Assembly: GCA_028564705.1 (NCBI GenBank) | Contig: JAPXFQ010000082.1 | Location: 1,674,001-1,738,000, forward strand | Direction: 5' to 3' | Source: Apricaphanius iberus | Taxonomy: Eukaryota > Chordata > Actinopteri > Cyprinodontiformes > Aphaniidae | DNA length: 64,000 nucleotides | In this document: piece after piece, positions 46,204 through 58,935 of the stretch | Layout: each line of letters opens with the position of its first letter | How positions within the stretch are numbered: the first letter of the stretch is position 1 | The notes under the pieces: model-generated | Told to the model about the DNA's origin: nothing | What the model saw: the letters and a program-made list of their open reading frames with translations, nothing else | The model's database searches: none | Program-made: the position numbers and the translations under genes

Positions 46204-49200
46204 CCTTGAGAAAAAGGTTGAAAAAGCCGTCGACAGTTGAACCTTTAAAAAACTTCTGATCGCCTGTCAGAACCGGTTCATACTGAGGCGGTGATACCCA
46301 TTCCAAAGAAGGTGAAAACATGCTCAGCCTCATAAAGCTCAGTGCTACAGCTGAGTTTTTAGGAAGCCACTGTTTCAAAAGTCAAATGTGAGCAATTATG
46401 AGGTTTCTTATCTGAAAGCCTCCAAATGCCACGGCACTGATGCAAATTCTTGCATTGCTTATGTTCTCAGGCTCCAAATTTAGACATGTACACAGAACTC
46501 AATTCGCTTAATAGGTTTTCATTCTCATACTGCAATGTATAGGGGGCTGGATGCAGTGGATGCTCTCTAATAGTGGATTCGAGTTTGTTGTGTATTTATA
46601 AAGACCTCTGACTGGATGTCTTTTTAGATTAGACCTTTGTTTTAAGATGTAGGGTCAATGTGTATTTCCTGTGGGGGTAATGGTTCTGAAAGGGGGGCCA
46701 CAAAGGGAAGTAAAATAGCTCAGTGCTCAGTCATGTTTGGAAATGCTACACGTGTGCCGACATATTTGTGAAACCAAATGTTTGGAGTCAGGCTCTATAG
46801 GTGATCTGTCTGCATGTTTCCAAGGAATGTTACTGCACCACATGGGAAGGATGCAGTCCAGTCGTTCCACCGCTAATGCTATTAATGAAACCACATGCAT
46901 TCTGGAGTGCATGGGCTCACCGCGAAGCCTCTTTAAAGCCAAAGCCCGACGGGGGGGGGGGTTTGTACAGTACTGGGAGAGTTCGTAGAGCATGTGAGTG
47001 TATTAGCTGCAGTGCGCTACATTTTATATATATATATATATGAAGGGCTCCAAGTAAACAGATGCCGTGTTAAAAGCAGCCAGGCGGCACACCTATCCAT
47101 TCAAAAGTTGTATGGGTGGAGCTTAGTGGGAAGAAAGACGAGGAGAGACAGAGTGGGCAGTGAGTGGAAGAAGACGCTCAGACAGAGGAGCTTTCAGGTC
47201 TCTGCACAAAGGAAGTATAGTCAGGAGGCCGCTCTCTGTCACCGTGTCAACCTGGAGTTAATAATTCATCATCACCATCGAGCCTGGCGTGTTACATATC
47301 TAAATGCTCTTCCTCTACAGGTCAAAGAAGGATGTTTTAACCGTACGACATGCTTTATTTGTTAGTAACAGCTTTACATGTTACTTTTAAATTCCTACAA
47401 TTGCAGCACATTACATTTTCTTAACGGCAGACAGACCGCTTCAGAAAATATGCGTCTGTGAATTTCATTGATGGCAACCACGCTGGTGGTGTCTGATCAC
47501 CTTTCGCCACTCTACATTTAAACATCTTTCCAAACACTGTTAGCATGTCTGGCATGGGGGGGGGGGAAAGCTAAAGTCCAGCATGGCCTAAATGACCTGT
47601 ATCATAATTTACTTTTAATAAATTCTCCTTTTCAGTTGGGTTTTCAATAGTTTCCATGTCCAAAATAAAATATTAAAAAGAAAATGGAAAGAATGGAGGA
47701 CAATACAGGCAAGAATATAACAAAGAGCTGCAACAGACTGATGACATTATGAACAACAACACTGAAATTGGGCATCTGTTCCTAACACAATGACCACTAA
47801 TACAAAAATAGTGAAAGCCAAGTGGCTAGTTCAAATATTGATGATTGATACGGTATGCCCACTAGGAAAATAGATTTTCTGATAAGAATTTGCTTGGAGA
47901 CCTAATAGACCAGCACCCTACCCATTAATTTAAAAGTCCTCTATAGCATCCAGTCAGCCCGTGATTTAACACAGTGGTGAGTTTGTGCGATAGAAAATAA
48001 AATTCAACATTTATGATGCATTGGCTAATTTTCAAGTAGGTTGGGCTTAATTTGCAGGTAGTGTTTGGAGGGAACTCTAACCTTTTTTGATATGAGCACA
48101 TCTGGCATATCCTCACAACTGATGGATGTGACACTTTGTATTTTGATACAAAGAACACAATTTTATAGGATGTTTTTATTCATTTTTTTCGTTAATGAAT
48201 AGACTAAAGCTAGGATACGGTCCATTTATGTTAGCATGGAGGCTAAAACGGCTAGCTTGGGGTTTTTCATGATTCAAAGACTTCAGGGTGGAACTCCTGA
48301 CTTTTTATCAACGTCTTTGAACATCGAATATTTAATTCACATCCCTGAGCTCTTAGTTCATACTAAGAATTAAATGTTTTCGGCTTCTTTTTATGTGCCA
48401 AATATCAGGTTGGAATAAGAATGTTATCATTTAGATGTTGCTTAAACACATTTGAAATATTTTATAAAAAAAGTTTCTGTAGTTTTTCCCCTTGTATCTT
48501 TTTGATAACTTTAGTAAGATGTGGGTGGTGATGATTTTTAGGTTCCAAAGGAAAAAAGCGCTGCCTTTTTGCAAACAGAGCATGTTCAAACCCCCACACC
48601 CCCAGCAAAATCAGGAAGCCAGTCCTCTGCAGCAGCGCAGAAGGTGGTGTGCCTTTTTTATTTGCTTTGCATCTTAAATGGGCAATTTCAGTATTTGAAC
48701 AATGTAGACAGGATGTGTCTTTCAGGTTTATTTACTCTGCAGGCAATTAAGGCTAATTGGGACGGCGTTAAATTCACGGCAGTGAATCGGCCTTCCTAGG
48801 TGGTCAGAATGAGATAAGTGGGAACAGGTAAATATTTAGAGGTTAAAGCTACAGTGCGTGACGGTGTGTGTTCCTGTGAACTTAGATTGATCGTAAACCG
48901 GGACAAGTATTGATCATCTGAATTTCAATAAGTGGCAGCTTTTGATCTCACGAAGGCCATTTGAAATACCTGCTGATGTTCATGTGCCGTTTGTGTGGGT
49001 CTCCACGTGTAAACCCTGCAGCAGCAACAAACAGGTGGCCAACGCCCCTCCCTTTTAGTCTCCTGCTACACTCGCCTGCAAATTTATCGTCACTTTGTTT
49101 GACAGTAAACAGGAGAAGTCCCTGGAGCGCTCAGCAGCTCTAGTTACACGCTGCGACAGGCCCCGCCCCCTTAGCAGACTGATATCTGGTCACCCAGAGT

Positions 49201-50530
49201 GAGAGAGACACGGGCCTACTTGTTGCTGCTGTGTAAGCTGAAGTAACAGAGAGGTTAGAGCTCCTGTGACGTGTTGCTCATTAGAAAGGAGGGCAAAACA
49301 ACATTTGCTGTGACGTTATGTTGCTTCCACTTTAAAAAAACTATTTGAAAAATGATGAGGTCCTGGTTTAAGCCTCTCACTCCTTTAGTCTCTTATTTTT
49401 GGTCATTTTGTTTTAACGTTTTCTTAGTCAAACAACTTCAGTGTCAGGTCCATTGGCAGATCCTGTCATCTATATATCCAAATTAACTGAAAGATCAGAA
49501 AAGTCCAGGATTGTGCCCTGTTTTCCATTCCTTTCCTCCACTCTTGATCATTTTATAGCACGCTGATCAGACAGATTGATGCTTTATGAACTACAGAGCA
49601 TTTTAGAGGCCTCCAGCTACAAAAGGGGGCATTAACACTTTATTTTTGTCTGAAAGTCTTAAAGCTTCTACTGGTAGCTTAAGGACCACAGGGAGGACAT
49701 AATCCTACTAACTGGAGATGGCTTCAGTCCAACACGTCTCTCCTTTCCTTACAGGGTTCTTCTCTTACTCTATGTACTGATAAACCTGCAGTTAATCCAG
49801 TGATTTACAAGTTCCTCAGGGCGCGGTTTTAGGTCTGAAAACATTTCACTCTTTGCTGGTTGTCATTTCTAACCCCATATCCCATACGGCTTATGCTCTG
49901 TAAAAATGTTTTTCCAGTTCAGTTTCACCTGACATGTTAGGCTGCAGACTGCATTTGAAGTTACTTATTTAATAGATTATTTTTCTTTTTGTAATACATG
50001 CTTGGTCCGTGGTAGGTGCAATAGCTCATTCTTATAACTGTTTGATATAGCGGGTGTTTTGAAAAAAGGTTTTCCCATGCTGTGATCAGAGTTGAATTAA
50101 AGTGCATTGTGGGGATTAGCAGCAACAGTTTGGACTGATTCCAGGGAGGGTTACTCACGTATGTGACATAAGCACTTTGAGGGAAGTTTCTTGCTGAAGT
50201 TAAACCAAGCTGATGGCCACTGGAGAAAAGCTGAACTGGATTCAAGACTTCACTTCATGGATTAACTGACCTTTTGCTGAGGCTCTTTTCCCATGGAACC
50301 AACTCTCACTTTTTTTCTGGGCTGAGTTCTAAATGCTCCTTCACTTGTCTTGGCTCCTTACCCGGATGATATTTGACTTTCCAAAATATACGTTAAACCA
50401 CAGTAGCGCATGTAAACTTTTAATTGTGAAATATATTCATATTTTGTTAGGTGCTTATTATAAGGTTCAAAGGCTGAGGGAACACGAGTGGTGAACATTT
50501 AAACATTGTTATATTATGAAAATATGCTAG
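46204..50530. other. actn1 intron 1, no recognised feature
   Basis: Contains G-runs (46950-46962, 47558-47567) and a short (TA)n at 47028-47041. Frames such as 46994-47365 show no family motif. No gene supported. Confidence 0.35.
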
Positions 50531-50535
50531 ATGAA

Positions 50536-50625
50536 CATCCATCCATCGTCTTCCGATAATCTGAGGTTGGGTCGCAGTTTAAGCAAAGATACCCAGACTT
50601 TCCTCTCCCCAACCAATAAGGCTGA
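50536..50625. repeat. LINE 3' fragment
   Basis: CATCCATCCATCGTCTTCCG followed by ATAATCTGAGGTTGGGTCGC and CCCAGACTTTCCTCTCCCC is the reverse of a widely dispersed fish LINE tail. Confidence 0.6.
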
Positions 50626-51727
50626 ATTACTGCCGCCAATGCAAAAGAAGCTGACACCAGTTGTATAAGGACCTAACAACGCAGTGTTTCTCCTCCATAG
50701 GCGTTAGCGTGGTGCTCCGCCATGGCTGAAATTCCAGCGCCATGCCTACAACATGCAGATAATTATTATTTTTACAAGGACATGATGAATACTTCATAAT
50801 TACTCCTTAGCCCATTGTATCTCACAGTTGCTAATTGCTAATATATTTTTTTGATTTACATGTTTCAATGTAAGACTGGATCAAATTTCAAGGTGTTTTT
50901 TTTTATATTGCATTTTTTTCCAGTAAGATACAAGAATAACCCAATCACGTTTGTCAATATAAATAGAGCACTTAGTTTTCTGCCTTCCCGCCCTTCCATC
51001 CGTCTCTCGCATTATTTCCCCTTTGCTACTCCTCCTGTCCTCACTGAACTTGAATCTCACCGTAACCCCACTGCTGCATTCAGTCCGGAAGTAAACGGCA
51101 CCATGGAGACGGATGAAGCCAGAGTAACCGCTGATTAGCAGTGCTTTAAGTGGACTCCAAACGCTTAGAACGTTCTCAGAGTCCTGGTACGCTCAATAAT
51201 GCGTCTGTTGTGATTTAAGCAATGTCTGCCCTTCCCAAATGCGCAAAACAGCAGAAATTGGTCCGTACTGCGTACTACTCGAATACCATAAGGCGTAAAC
51301 TAGTGCTCTAATGGCTGTTGGTATCCCAACCCCAAACTATCGAAATATCATATATATATATATTTTTTTTCTCTATTAATCTTTTTGGCCTCTCACTGAG
51401 ATGTGTGAAGCAGATGCTAACTTCTGTAGTTGGCGCCAAACGTTTAACTGGAATCTTAGAATTTTTCTCAAACAATTCATAGGGGCTATAAACACTTCAA
51501 CTTTTCTTTTTCTGAGGACCCAAATTGTTCCCAAACCAAAAACAATTTATCTCTGCAGGAGATCTCATTGCAGTCCAGTAGCCCAGCTGGCTATGTTGGC
51601 AAATCTGTCACAAAGTGAAAACTATAATGGTTCAAGCCACTGTTGTTTTTTTTGCAGTAACAAGGTTTTCTTTCTTTTTTCTTTGACAGGATTATTTTTT
51701 GGGTTTTCGTTGCAGGGTAAAAAGCCA
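50626..51727. other. actn1 intron 1, no recognised feature
   Basis: Short (AT)n at 51350-51363; otherwise nothing identifiable. Confidence 0.35.
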
Positions 51728-52045
51728 CAAACCCATCCATCCATTGTCTATACTCTCTTATCTTGGTGAGAAGGATATCCCTGGATAGGGTGACGATCCA
51801 CCGCAGGGCAGCATACAGACACGCATGACAAACAGCTATCCACGCAGACACTCACACACAGGGATGATTTGGAGAGACTAACTAAACTAGCAGTCATGTT
51901 TTTGGACTATAGAAGGGAGCCAGAGTACGCAGAGAGTACCAGCATGGGGAGGATTGCAAACCTCATGAATAAATAAAATAAAAGGAATAGGTCGGGATTT
52001 GGACCCTGGACCTTCTTGCTGTAAGGTAGCAGTGCTATCAAGTAA
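51728..52045. repeat. Decayed LINE-tail-type repeat
   Basis: CCATCCATTGTCTATACTCT, GGGATGATTTGGAGAG, CATGTTTTTGGACTATAGAA and CCCTGGACCTTCTTGCTGTA AGGTAGCAGTGCTA give, in the right order, the landmarks of one of the commonest fish dispersed repeats. The minus-strand frame at 51887-52093 is part of it and not a gene. Confidence 0.7.
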
Positions 52046-54960
52046 TCCTGGATAGCTTGCTTGTGCACCATTGGATATTTTATTTAAACCCATAAAGACC
52101 TTAAGCAGATCTTTTATTTCAGAGAGAACCGGGGTTGTGGGATCATGTACTGTTCATCCTCATTAAGATAGCAATATTTTTTCGGATTTAATTGTTATTT
52201 TAGAGTGTAGTTTATTTGAGTTTTACTTTAAACCCAACACACCTGTTTTTGTTTTGTATACTGGCCTATTAAGTCTAGAAAAAAAAATGCAGAAGGCTGC
52301 AGATTTTGTTAGCTGAACCTCCAATCCAAAGACTGGGAATGGGTGTTATATCTCCATCATTTAAATTAATGTCACAATGACTATAATTTATAATTTGTTA
52401 ATAGTTTTTTTTATTATTGAAAACTGTGTTGAAGACTTTTTTTTATTTAAAGACTAAGTTTTATACATAAACTTATATCTAAAAAGTGTGCTTGGAAACC
52501 TTAGGGATGTAGGTATTGCATTTTATCTCCATAGCAGAGATTTATTTATTTATTTTATTTATTAATTTATTAATTAAATAGGGACACTGTACAACAAATG
52601 TGTTATACAAATCAAAGATTGCTAAAAGCTCATTTACATCATTAGATACACACAGCTAATATGATGTTGCTAATACGACTGTAATCGGAATTGGACTTTT
52701 ATGTTGTTCAGCTCTAATCAGTGACAAGATGGTTAGAAAAGTGGGTTGTTGGTACAAAAGTAGGAGGAGCAATGTAAGACTTTACGTTTAAAGATGAACC
52801 ACAATGTCATATTACATTATACACAATAATAGCACCATCTACTTCTCGTAAACTTATGTTGGTCAGACAGAAAGGGTTCACACAAGTACAATGGCCCTAA
52901 ATGGGCACACACAGTCCTGCTGATGCGTGGAGGTGTTCAGCGTCTCCTTTGTTCGAGTGCAGCGTAACTCCTTCCAGCTCAGCACTTCCTGCAGTCAGGT
53001 GACGGTCAGCATTGGGAAAACGCTGCTCCGGCACAAACCAGCACCACCACTGAGCCGAGCCACTCCCATCACACATCACAAATGGCGGTTTCTGGCAAAC
53101 CGAGCTCGTGCTGACTCATGAGTTCTTGTTTATGACTCTGGAGTGGGTCACTTTAGCTCATCACATCAGACTGTTCGCCATCAGACTGCTAGCACTGACA
53201 GCTCAGACATGACTCAGGTCATCTGGTTGTTGAGTTCTGTTAATAGATGGGTTCTTGATTCTTAAAGTCCAAAGTCTGTCACTTTGATGCTTCATATTGT
53301 GCAAATGCAGGGTTAAGGATGTTAAAGCAATACGTTACTGAGCCACAAGTCACATTTAAAACCTTATCCTTCATGTTTTGGGATATTTAACCTGAGCTAC
53401 AGCTGTCGTTTCTGCATGTTCACTTAAAATAACCTCCTTCGTACAGTAGGACGGTCCCGCACTGAGCTGCTGAACCGAGAAATGTTCACACAAAGCTTCA
53501 CAATGACTGGTGGTTCAGCATGACTATTTGAATACCATCTGCAGGTAAATTTGCATCCGATTTGTGTGCTGCAATATCAGAAAAAAGGCCCCATATTCTT
53601 ATCAGCTTGCGTCATACCTAGTCAGGCATTCGTCAGGACACAAACCTATTTGTTTGTTTTCACACCAAATATGGAGATGTCACAGAAATGATAAAATATT
53701 ACTGAGAAAGATGGGATGCTTCAGATTTCTGATTTAGAGCTGTCATAACACCATTGTGAACCTTGCCATGTTTGGTGGTATAAACTGCAAATGTGTCTAG
53801 AGGTCTAAATGCCAATTACTGATGTGCATCTTTGTAGAATTTGGATTTAGCATCACGTCTGTGAAGGTTTTTCACCATGTATAGCAGGACTTTTGACCCC
53901 TTCTAAAGATTCTTCCGCAAAAACAGCAACTAACAAAATAGTGTATTTTCCTGCCCTTCTTAAAGACATCTAATGACTGCGGTAAAAGCATATCTCTTTT
54001 TTTTTTCTTTAATTTGACAAACAATGGGAAGTGGCCAATCCCCCATACGAATATAGTCACCGGGGTCCAGTCCATCACAGCACTAGTCCCTCCCAGCTGC
54101 AATCAAAGCATGAGATAATATTGCTCTACATGCAGATTGTAACAAATTTGAGAGAATCTTCATGGGTGTTTTTACGCAGCTTATTTTTGGTGCCTAGGCA
54201 GACCGTGAGGTTAAAAACTAAACTCTTCTACTTGAATAAAATAAAAAAATGTTAAAAGCAAAACCCACATTTCTTTTGGGTCCCTTTTTGACATTTCAAA
54301 ACAAGAAACGGAGGATGCTTGGAATATTAATGAAAAAAAACCCTGAAACTTCATTTGTAGTTCTAAATGTATTATAACTGTAATGTAATTGTATTCATAA
54401 TTTCACAGCTTGTTGTATTTTCAGACAGCTAATGGCTACTTTCCTTACTGAAACGTTTGTATTGGGGGGTATGTGTATGTGTGTTGGGATGAAGAGTGTA
54501 GCATTCATACGTTTCTAGTGCTCTATATAGTGTGTCTGAGTGCCCCCCCAAAAAAGGTCAAAAACTTAGAAGCTTAGTTCATTTTGAAGTAGATGAGACG
54601 CTGTCAGCTGGAGCTGCTCCAAACATTTAGCAGGCTGAGGTCTGGGCATCTTCATTAGTGCAGACTGTGTGTGTGCGTGGTGTAAACATCAAGATGTGAC
54701 ATTTGACCCGATTATTTTCTCCAACATGACCCCCCACCCCTTAAAAAAAAAAAGAAAAAAAGTGGCATCTTAGCTTAGCTGCTGATAGAATTGTGTATGT
54801 ACAACATAAATGGGTTGAAATATTGCTAGACTACTTCTTACTTGAAGCTGAACAACTATGCAGATCAGCTATATTACAGTGGGGGCATTTGGAATACATT
54901 GCTTTTATGTTTCTTGGCCTTTCTTTTATTTTCTGTGTTAAAAGATGCTGGTGACAATTA
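52046..54960. other. actn1 intron 1, mostly featureless
   Basis: A T/A-rich (TTTA)n-type stretch at 52540-52580 followed by GGGACACTGTACAACAA resembles a common fish repeat end. The rest carries no recognisable gene. Confidence 0.35.
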
Positions 54961-55321
54961 GAGCTGGGTAATATGGCCTAAAAACAAAATCTCCGATATA
55001 ATTTTTTAGAATTTGTGTGTTTGTTTTTTTTTGTTAAATAAGTACATGCAAAAGATTCGGCTGCAGTTAGCTTTTTTTTGTTTAGTTGAGGTTAGTTGGT
55101 CACTGTGGATTTGTTTCTCAGAGAGACTGGCATTTTTCATATTCAGCTGGATGTCTCTGTTTCAGGTGTTGGAATAGATTTGTGGTGCTGCTGCCTTTGG
55201 CTGTGATTGGCTTTAGGCAAATGTAACAGTGTGGGGGTCTCTCGCTCCACGTCTGTAGCAGCAAACCCATAGCAATTCCGCTACAAAAGATGGGGGGAGC
55301 CAAAAATGTGCCTTTACACAA
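54961..55321 (-). mobile_element. hAT transposon remnant
   Basis: GAGCTGGGTAATATGGCCTA at the left edge is close to the standard fish hAT terminus TAGGGCTGGGCGATATGGCC. About 150 bases in, the minus strand keeps a BED-type zinc finger frame. The opposite terminus was not found. Confidence 0.55.
55118..55321 (-). pseudogene. BED zinc finger exon of a hAT transposase
   Basis: The minus-strand frame contains CYICLKPITAKGSSTTNLFQ followed by HLKQRHPAEYEKCQSL. The spacing C-x2-C-x16-H-x4-H, with the downstream HPxEY, is the DNA-binding BED finger found at the N-terminus of hAT transposases and their ZBED derivatives. The frame stops soon after, and no RNase-H-like catalytic region follows, so this is a remnant. 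A spliced domesticated ZBED gene is less likely because no downstream exon was seen. Confidence 0.7.
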
Positions 55322-56678
55322 AAACTTAATTAAAGTACTTAATGTAACAAAAGAAAGTCAAATTAATCCATTAAATTGTTTTTTGTTTTTTTTCCAGGCC
55401 TAGTGAAAAGTTTTAACGGAGCATAAAATGGAGTCAGAACTTGTTACCCCTAATACTATCAGCTGTAATGTTGAGCTTTTTGGCTCGTCATTGCTCCAGC
55501 TCAGTTGTGTGGAACCTGCCAACCACTCTCTACCAAGCAGTCGGTGCATTGAAGTTATCGCAGATGTTTTTGTGCTCTTCAGCTTGTGTTGCATGAATGT
55601 GTGCGTAGTAGCATGGCTTTGTTTGAGTCTGCAGGCTTCTCTGGTCGCCACGGCGATGGGTCAGGCTCAGGTTCTCTCCAGGCATTTTCACAGAAGAACC
55701 GTCCTTTTGTTATACGAACCTCGGCAGAGGAAAGAGTTATTGCCACACTTTGACTCTTTTTTTTTTTTAAACGCGTTCACACATGAATATGCATCAGGGC
55801 CAAAAGAGAGTCGATAACGTTGTCACAACGGCTGCGACTCTTTTGAGGCTGCACTTTCTGAACACTGAAGGTTATGCAATTGCATTGACTATATGCAGTC
55901 AGGCTTCTGTTTTTCTGCTTCCCTTTGAGGTCTGTGGTGCATTCGCCCCCTTGCACACGTGTGCTGAAGCAGCAGCCAAGGCAATAGATAAGTGTAATGG
56001 GATGACAATGCTGATTCAGCGCCTGCTGCAGTAACAGTCTTTTATAGTGCCTGCCTGGATGGAGGCTGCACCTGAGAGACTGTCGCACTCCATGACGCCA
56101 TCTGGGAAAAACTCTTCCTCTTCACTGCCAGAAGGGAGGCTTCTACAGGGAGAGCTGAGACCACTACCAAGAATAACGTCATTGTAATCGAGCTTTGGTC
56201 TAATCTGTGAAAGGAGGCAGAGTTTCTTTATGATGATCCTAAAAAAAGATGTAAAATACAAAGGTTAAACTACAGCATCAGATTGTAACAATAGTAACAA
56301 GACAATCAAAGAATATTGAAAAGTAATTTCACATTTTAATTTAATTCAAATTTTTGAATATATTTTTTTATCAATTAAATGGTAGAGTATATACATTTTA
56401 TTCCTTTTAAATATGTATTATTGAAGTATTTTTGCAATATATTTTTTTAATAAAATAATTTTGATTAAAAATATTTAAAAAATAGTTATTTACAAAGAAA
56501 TGTACCTAGTTACTACACAAAAATGTTAACAATTGAAATTCGTTTTAATAATCTACAGTGAAACAAAACTAAATCGAATGGACCAATATTCACATTTTCA
56601 TACACTTTAACATCTGTAGTCTTTGTTAAAGTTCAGCATTTAAGGGAGGCACTGGATAGGTGGAGTGGAGGGGGGTGT
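55322..56678. other. actn1 intron 1, no recognised feature
   Basis: Frames at 55428-55817 (plus) and 55777-56261 (minus) have no recognisable motif. The 56320-56520 stretch is extremely AT-rich. Confidence 0.35.
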
Positions 56679-58236
56679 TGGCTCGGCTCTATACACCACC
56701 ACAATGGATATCAAATGAAACTAACAAGATGTGCTTTAACTGCAGAATCAGCTTTTATTTGAGGGAATTACAACAGTTTGCATATGTGCCTCCCACTTGT
56801 TAAGGGACCAAAAGTATTGGGACAGAATAAGAACTATAAATAAAACTTATACATTTCAATACTTGGTTGCAAATCCTTTGCAGTCAATTACAGCCTGAAG
56901 TCTGGAACACATAGACATCACCAGACGTTGGGTTTCATCCCTGGTGATGCTCTGCCAGGCCTCTACTCCAACAGTCTTCAGTTCCTGCTTGTTCCTGGGG
57001 CATTTTCCCTTCAGTTTTGTCTTCAGCAAGTGAAATGCATGCTCAATCGGATTCAGGTCAGGTGATTGACTTGGCCTTTGCAAAACAGTCCACTTCTTTT
57101 CCTTCAAAAACTCTGGTTGCTTTTGCAGTATGCTTTGGGTCATTGTCCATCTGCACTGTGAAGCGCCGTCCAATGAGTTCTGAGGCATTTGGCTGAATAT
57201 GAGCGGATAATATTGCCCGAAACACTTCAGAATTCATCGTGCTGCTTTTGTCAGCAGTCACATCATCAATAAATACGAGAGAACCAGTTCCACTGGCAGC
57301 CATACATGCCCACGCCATGACACTTCCAGCACCATGCTTCACTGATGAGGTGGTATGCTTAGGATCATGAGCAGTTCCTTTCCGTCTCCATACTCTTCTC
57401 TTCCCATCACTCTGGTACAAGTTGATCTTGGTCTCATCTGTCCATAGGATGTTGTTCCAGAACTGTGAAGGCTTTTTTAGATGTTGTTTGGCAAACTCTA
57501 ATCTGGCCTTCCTGTTTTTGGGGCTCACCAATGGTTTATATCTTGTGGTGAACCCTCTGTATTCACACTGGTGGAGTCTTCTCTCGATTGTTGACTTTGA
57601 CACATATACACCTACCTCCTGGAGAGTGTTCTTGATCTGGCCAACTGTTGTGAAGGGTGTTTTCTTCACCAGGGAAAGGATTCTTCGGTCATCCACCACA
57701 GTTGTTTTCCATGGTCTTCCGGGTCTTTTGGTGTTGCTGAGCTCACCGGTGCGTTCCTTCTTTTTGAGAATGTTCCAAACTGTTGTTTTGGCCACGCCTA
57801 ATGTTTTTGCTATCTCTCTGGTAGGTTTCTTTTGTTTTTTCAGCCTAATGATGGCTAGCTTCACTGATAGTGACAGCTCTTTGGATCTCATCTTGACAGT
57901 TGACAGCAACAGATTCCAAATGCAAATAGCACACTAGAAATGAACTCTGGACCTTTTATCTGCTCATTGTAATTGGGATAATGAGGGAATAACACACACC
58001 TGGCCATGGAACAGCTAAGAAACCAATTGTCCCATTACTTTTGGTCCCTTAACAAGTGGGAGGCACATATGCAAACTGTTGTAATTCCTACATCGTTCAA
58101 ATGACTTGGATGTAAATACCCTCAAATAAAAGCTGACCGTCTGCAGTTAAAGCTTCATTTGATATCCATTGTGGTGGTGTATAGAGCCAAAAATGTTAGC
58201 ATTGTGTCGATGTCCCAATATTTATGGACCTGACTG
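56679..58236 (-). mobile_element. Nearly intact Tc1/mariner transposon
   Basis: Inverted repeats pair CTATACACCACCACAATGGA and the following 130 bases at 56690-56825 with their complement at 58030-58192. The right side continues to the true end ...TGGACCTGACTG at 58236, followed by TA. The left side breaks off near 56679, so roughly 45 terminal bases are missing or replaced. The transposase on the minus strand is open apart from one frameshift. The element sits within the actn1 intron in antisense orientation. Confidence 0.93.
56856..57891 (-). pseudogene. Tc1 transposase with a single frameshift
   Basis: From the ATG at 57891 the frame encodes a paired-like helix-turn-helix region (residues about 1-110, including EIAKTLGVAKTTVWNILKKK) with a GRP linker near 58-60. 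The DDE domain follows, with Asp152 (WTDETK) and Asp249 (MDNDPKHT). Near 57108-57114 two bases are missing from what was probably an AGAGAG run. In the next frame the protein resumes (EFLKEKKWTVLQRPSQSPDL) to NPIE, whose Glu is 34 residues past the second Asp (DD34E), and ends normally at 56856. All catalytic residues remain; only the frameshift separates this copy from a full reading frame of about 340 residues. Confidence 0.92.
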
Positions 58237-58738
58237 TATATTTCTTGTTCTTATTTTGTATTTCTGGCTTTGCTAAATGAAAAGGGATTTAGGTACTTTG
58301 CAGTAATAAGTTTGCAGTAATACTTTATTGTATTTTTCATATCAAGATTCACTTACCAGGGGATTCATTGCTATTTTCTGATCTCTGCCTTTTGTAAAGC
58401 TTTGACCTATTTATTCTAATCTTAGTGGCAAAATATGAATTCTTTTTAAGAACTAATAATTATGAAAGCTTTTGTTGTTTAGTCTTCTGTGAGTGAGAAA
58501 TCAGAAATATTTTTTTAGCTATTGGACAAGATAAAAAAAGAGGCTTTGTGGTTAGTCAACATTTTTAAAATATCAATATCTTTCAAATTAAACAAATAAT
58601 TTTTGATTGAGGATTGACTCGGTGACTAATCATGTAAAAACTTTTACTGATTATGTCAGATAAAGATCTAAAGCGAAATCCACAGCAACAACTTCCACAC
58701 TGATGCGGGTTTTTGCCAGGTTTGCCATCGTAGCGCTC
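58237..58738. other. actn1 intron 1, no recognised feature
   Basis: AT-rich DNA to the right of the Tc1 copy. Nothing identifiable. Confidence 0.35.
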
Positions 58739-58935
58739 AAGCCTAGTTTATGCTTCTGTTTTTTGACGGAGACTGACTGACGCAACGCCATTATCCGTCA
58801 ACGCAAGGGCTCTCCGTCACCTACGCAAGGATGCACGGAGTAGAGGCCCAAATTTTAACTATCCGTCGGCGGAGAGCGTATGCATCTGATTGGTCAGTTT
58901 CAGCAACAGCCAGAGATCGCTTCACCAGAACGGTG
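58739..58935. repeat. CpG-rich MITE-like fragment
   Basis: GCCTAGTTTATGCTTCTGTT starts a CpG-rich stretch with repeated CGTCA/GACG words (GACGCAACGCCATTATCCGT, GGGCTCTCCGTCACCTACGC). It resembles one end of fish MITEs that open with a TTTATACTTCTG-type terminus. The other end was not found. Confidence 0.45.

Noticed and set aside
57422..57937. A 171-codon + strand frame
   Set aside because: It is the antisense of the Tc1 transposase. The minus-strand frame has the DDE and HTH motifs.
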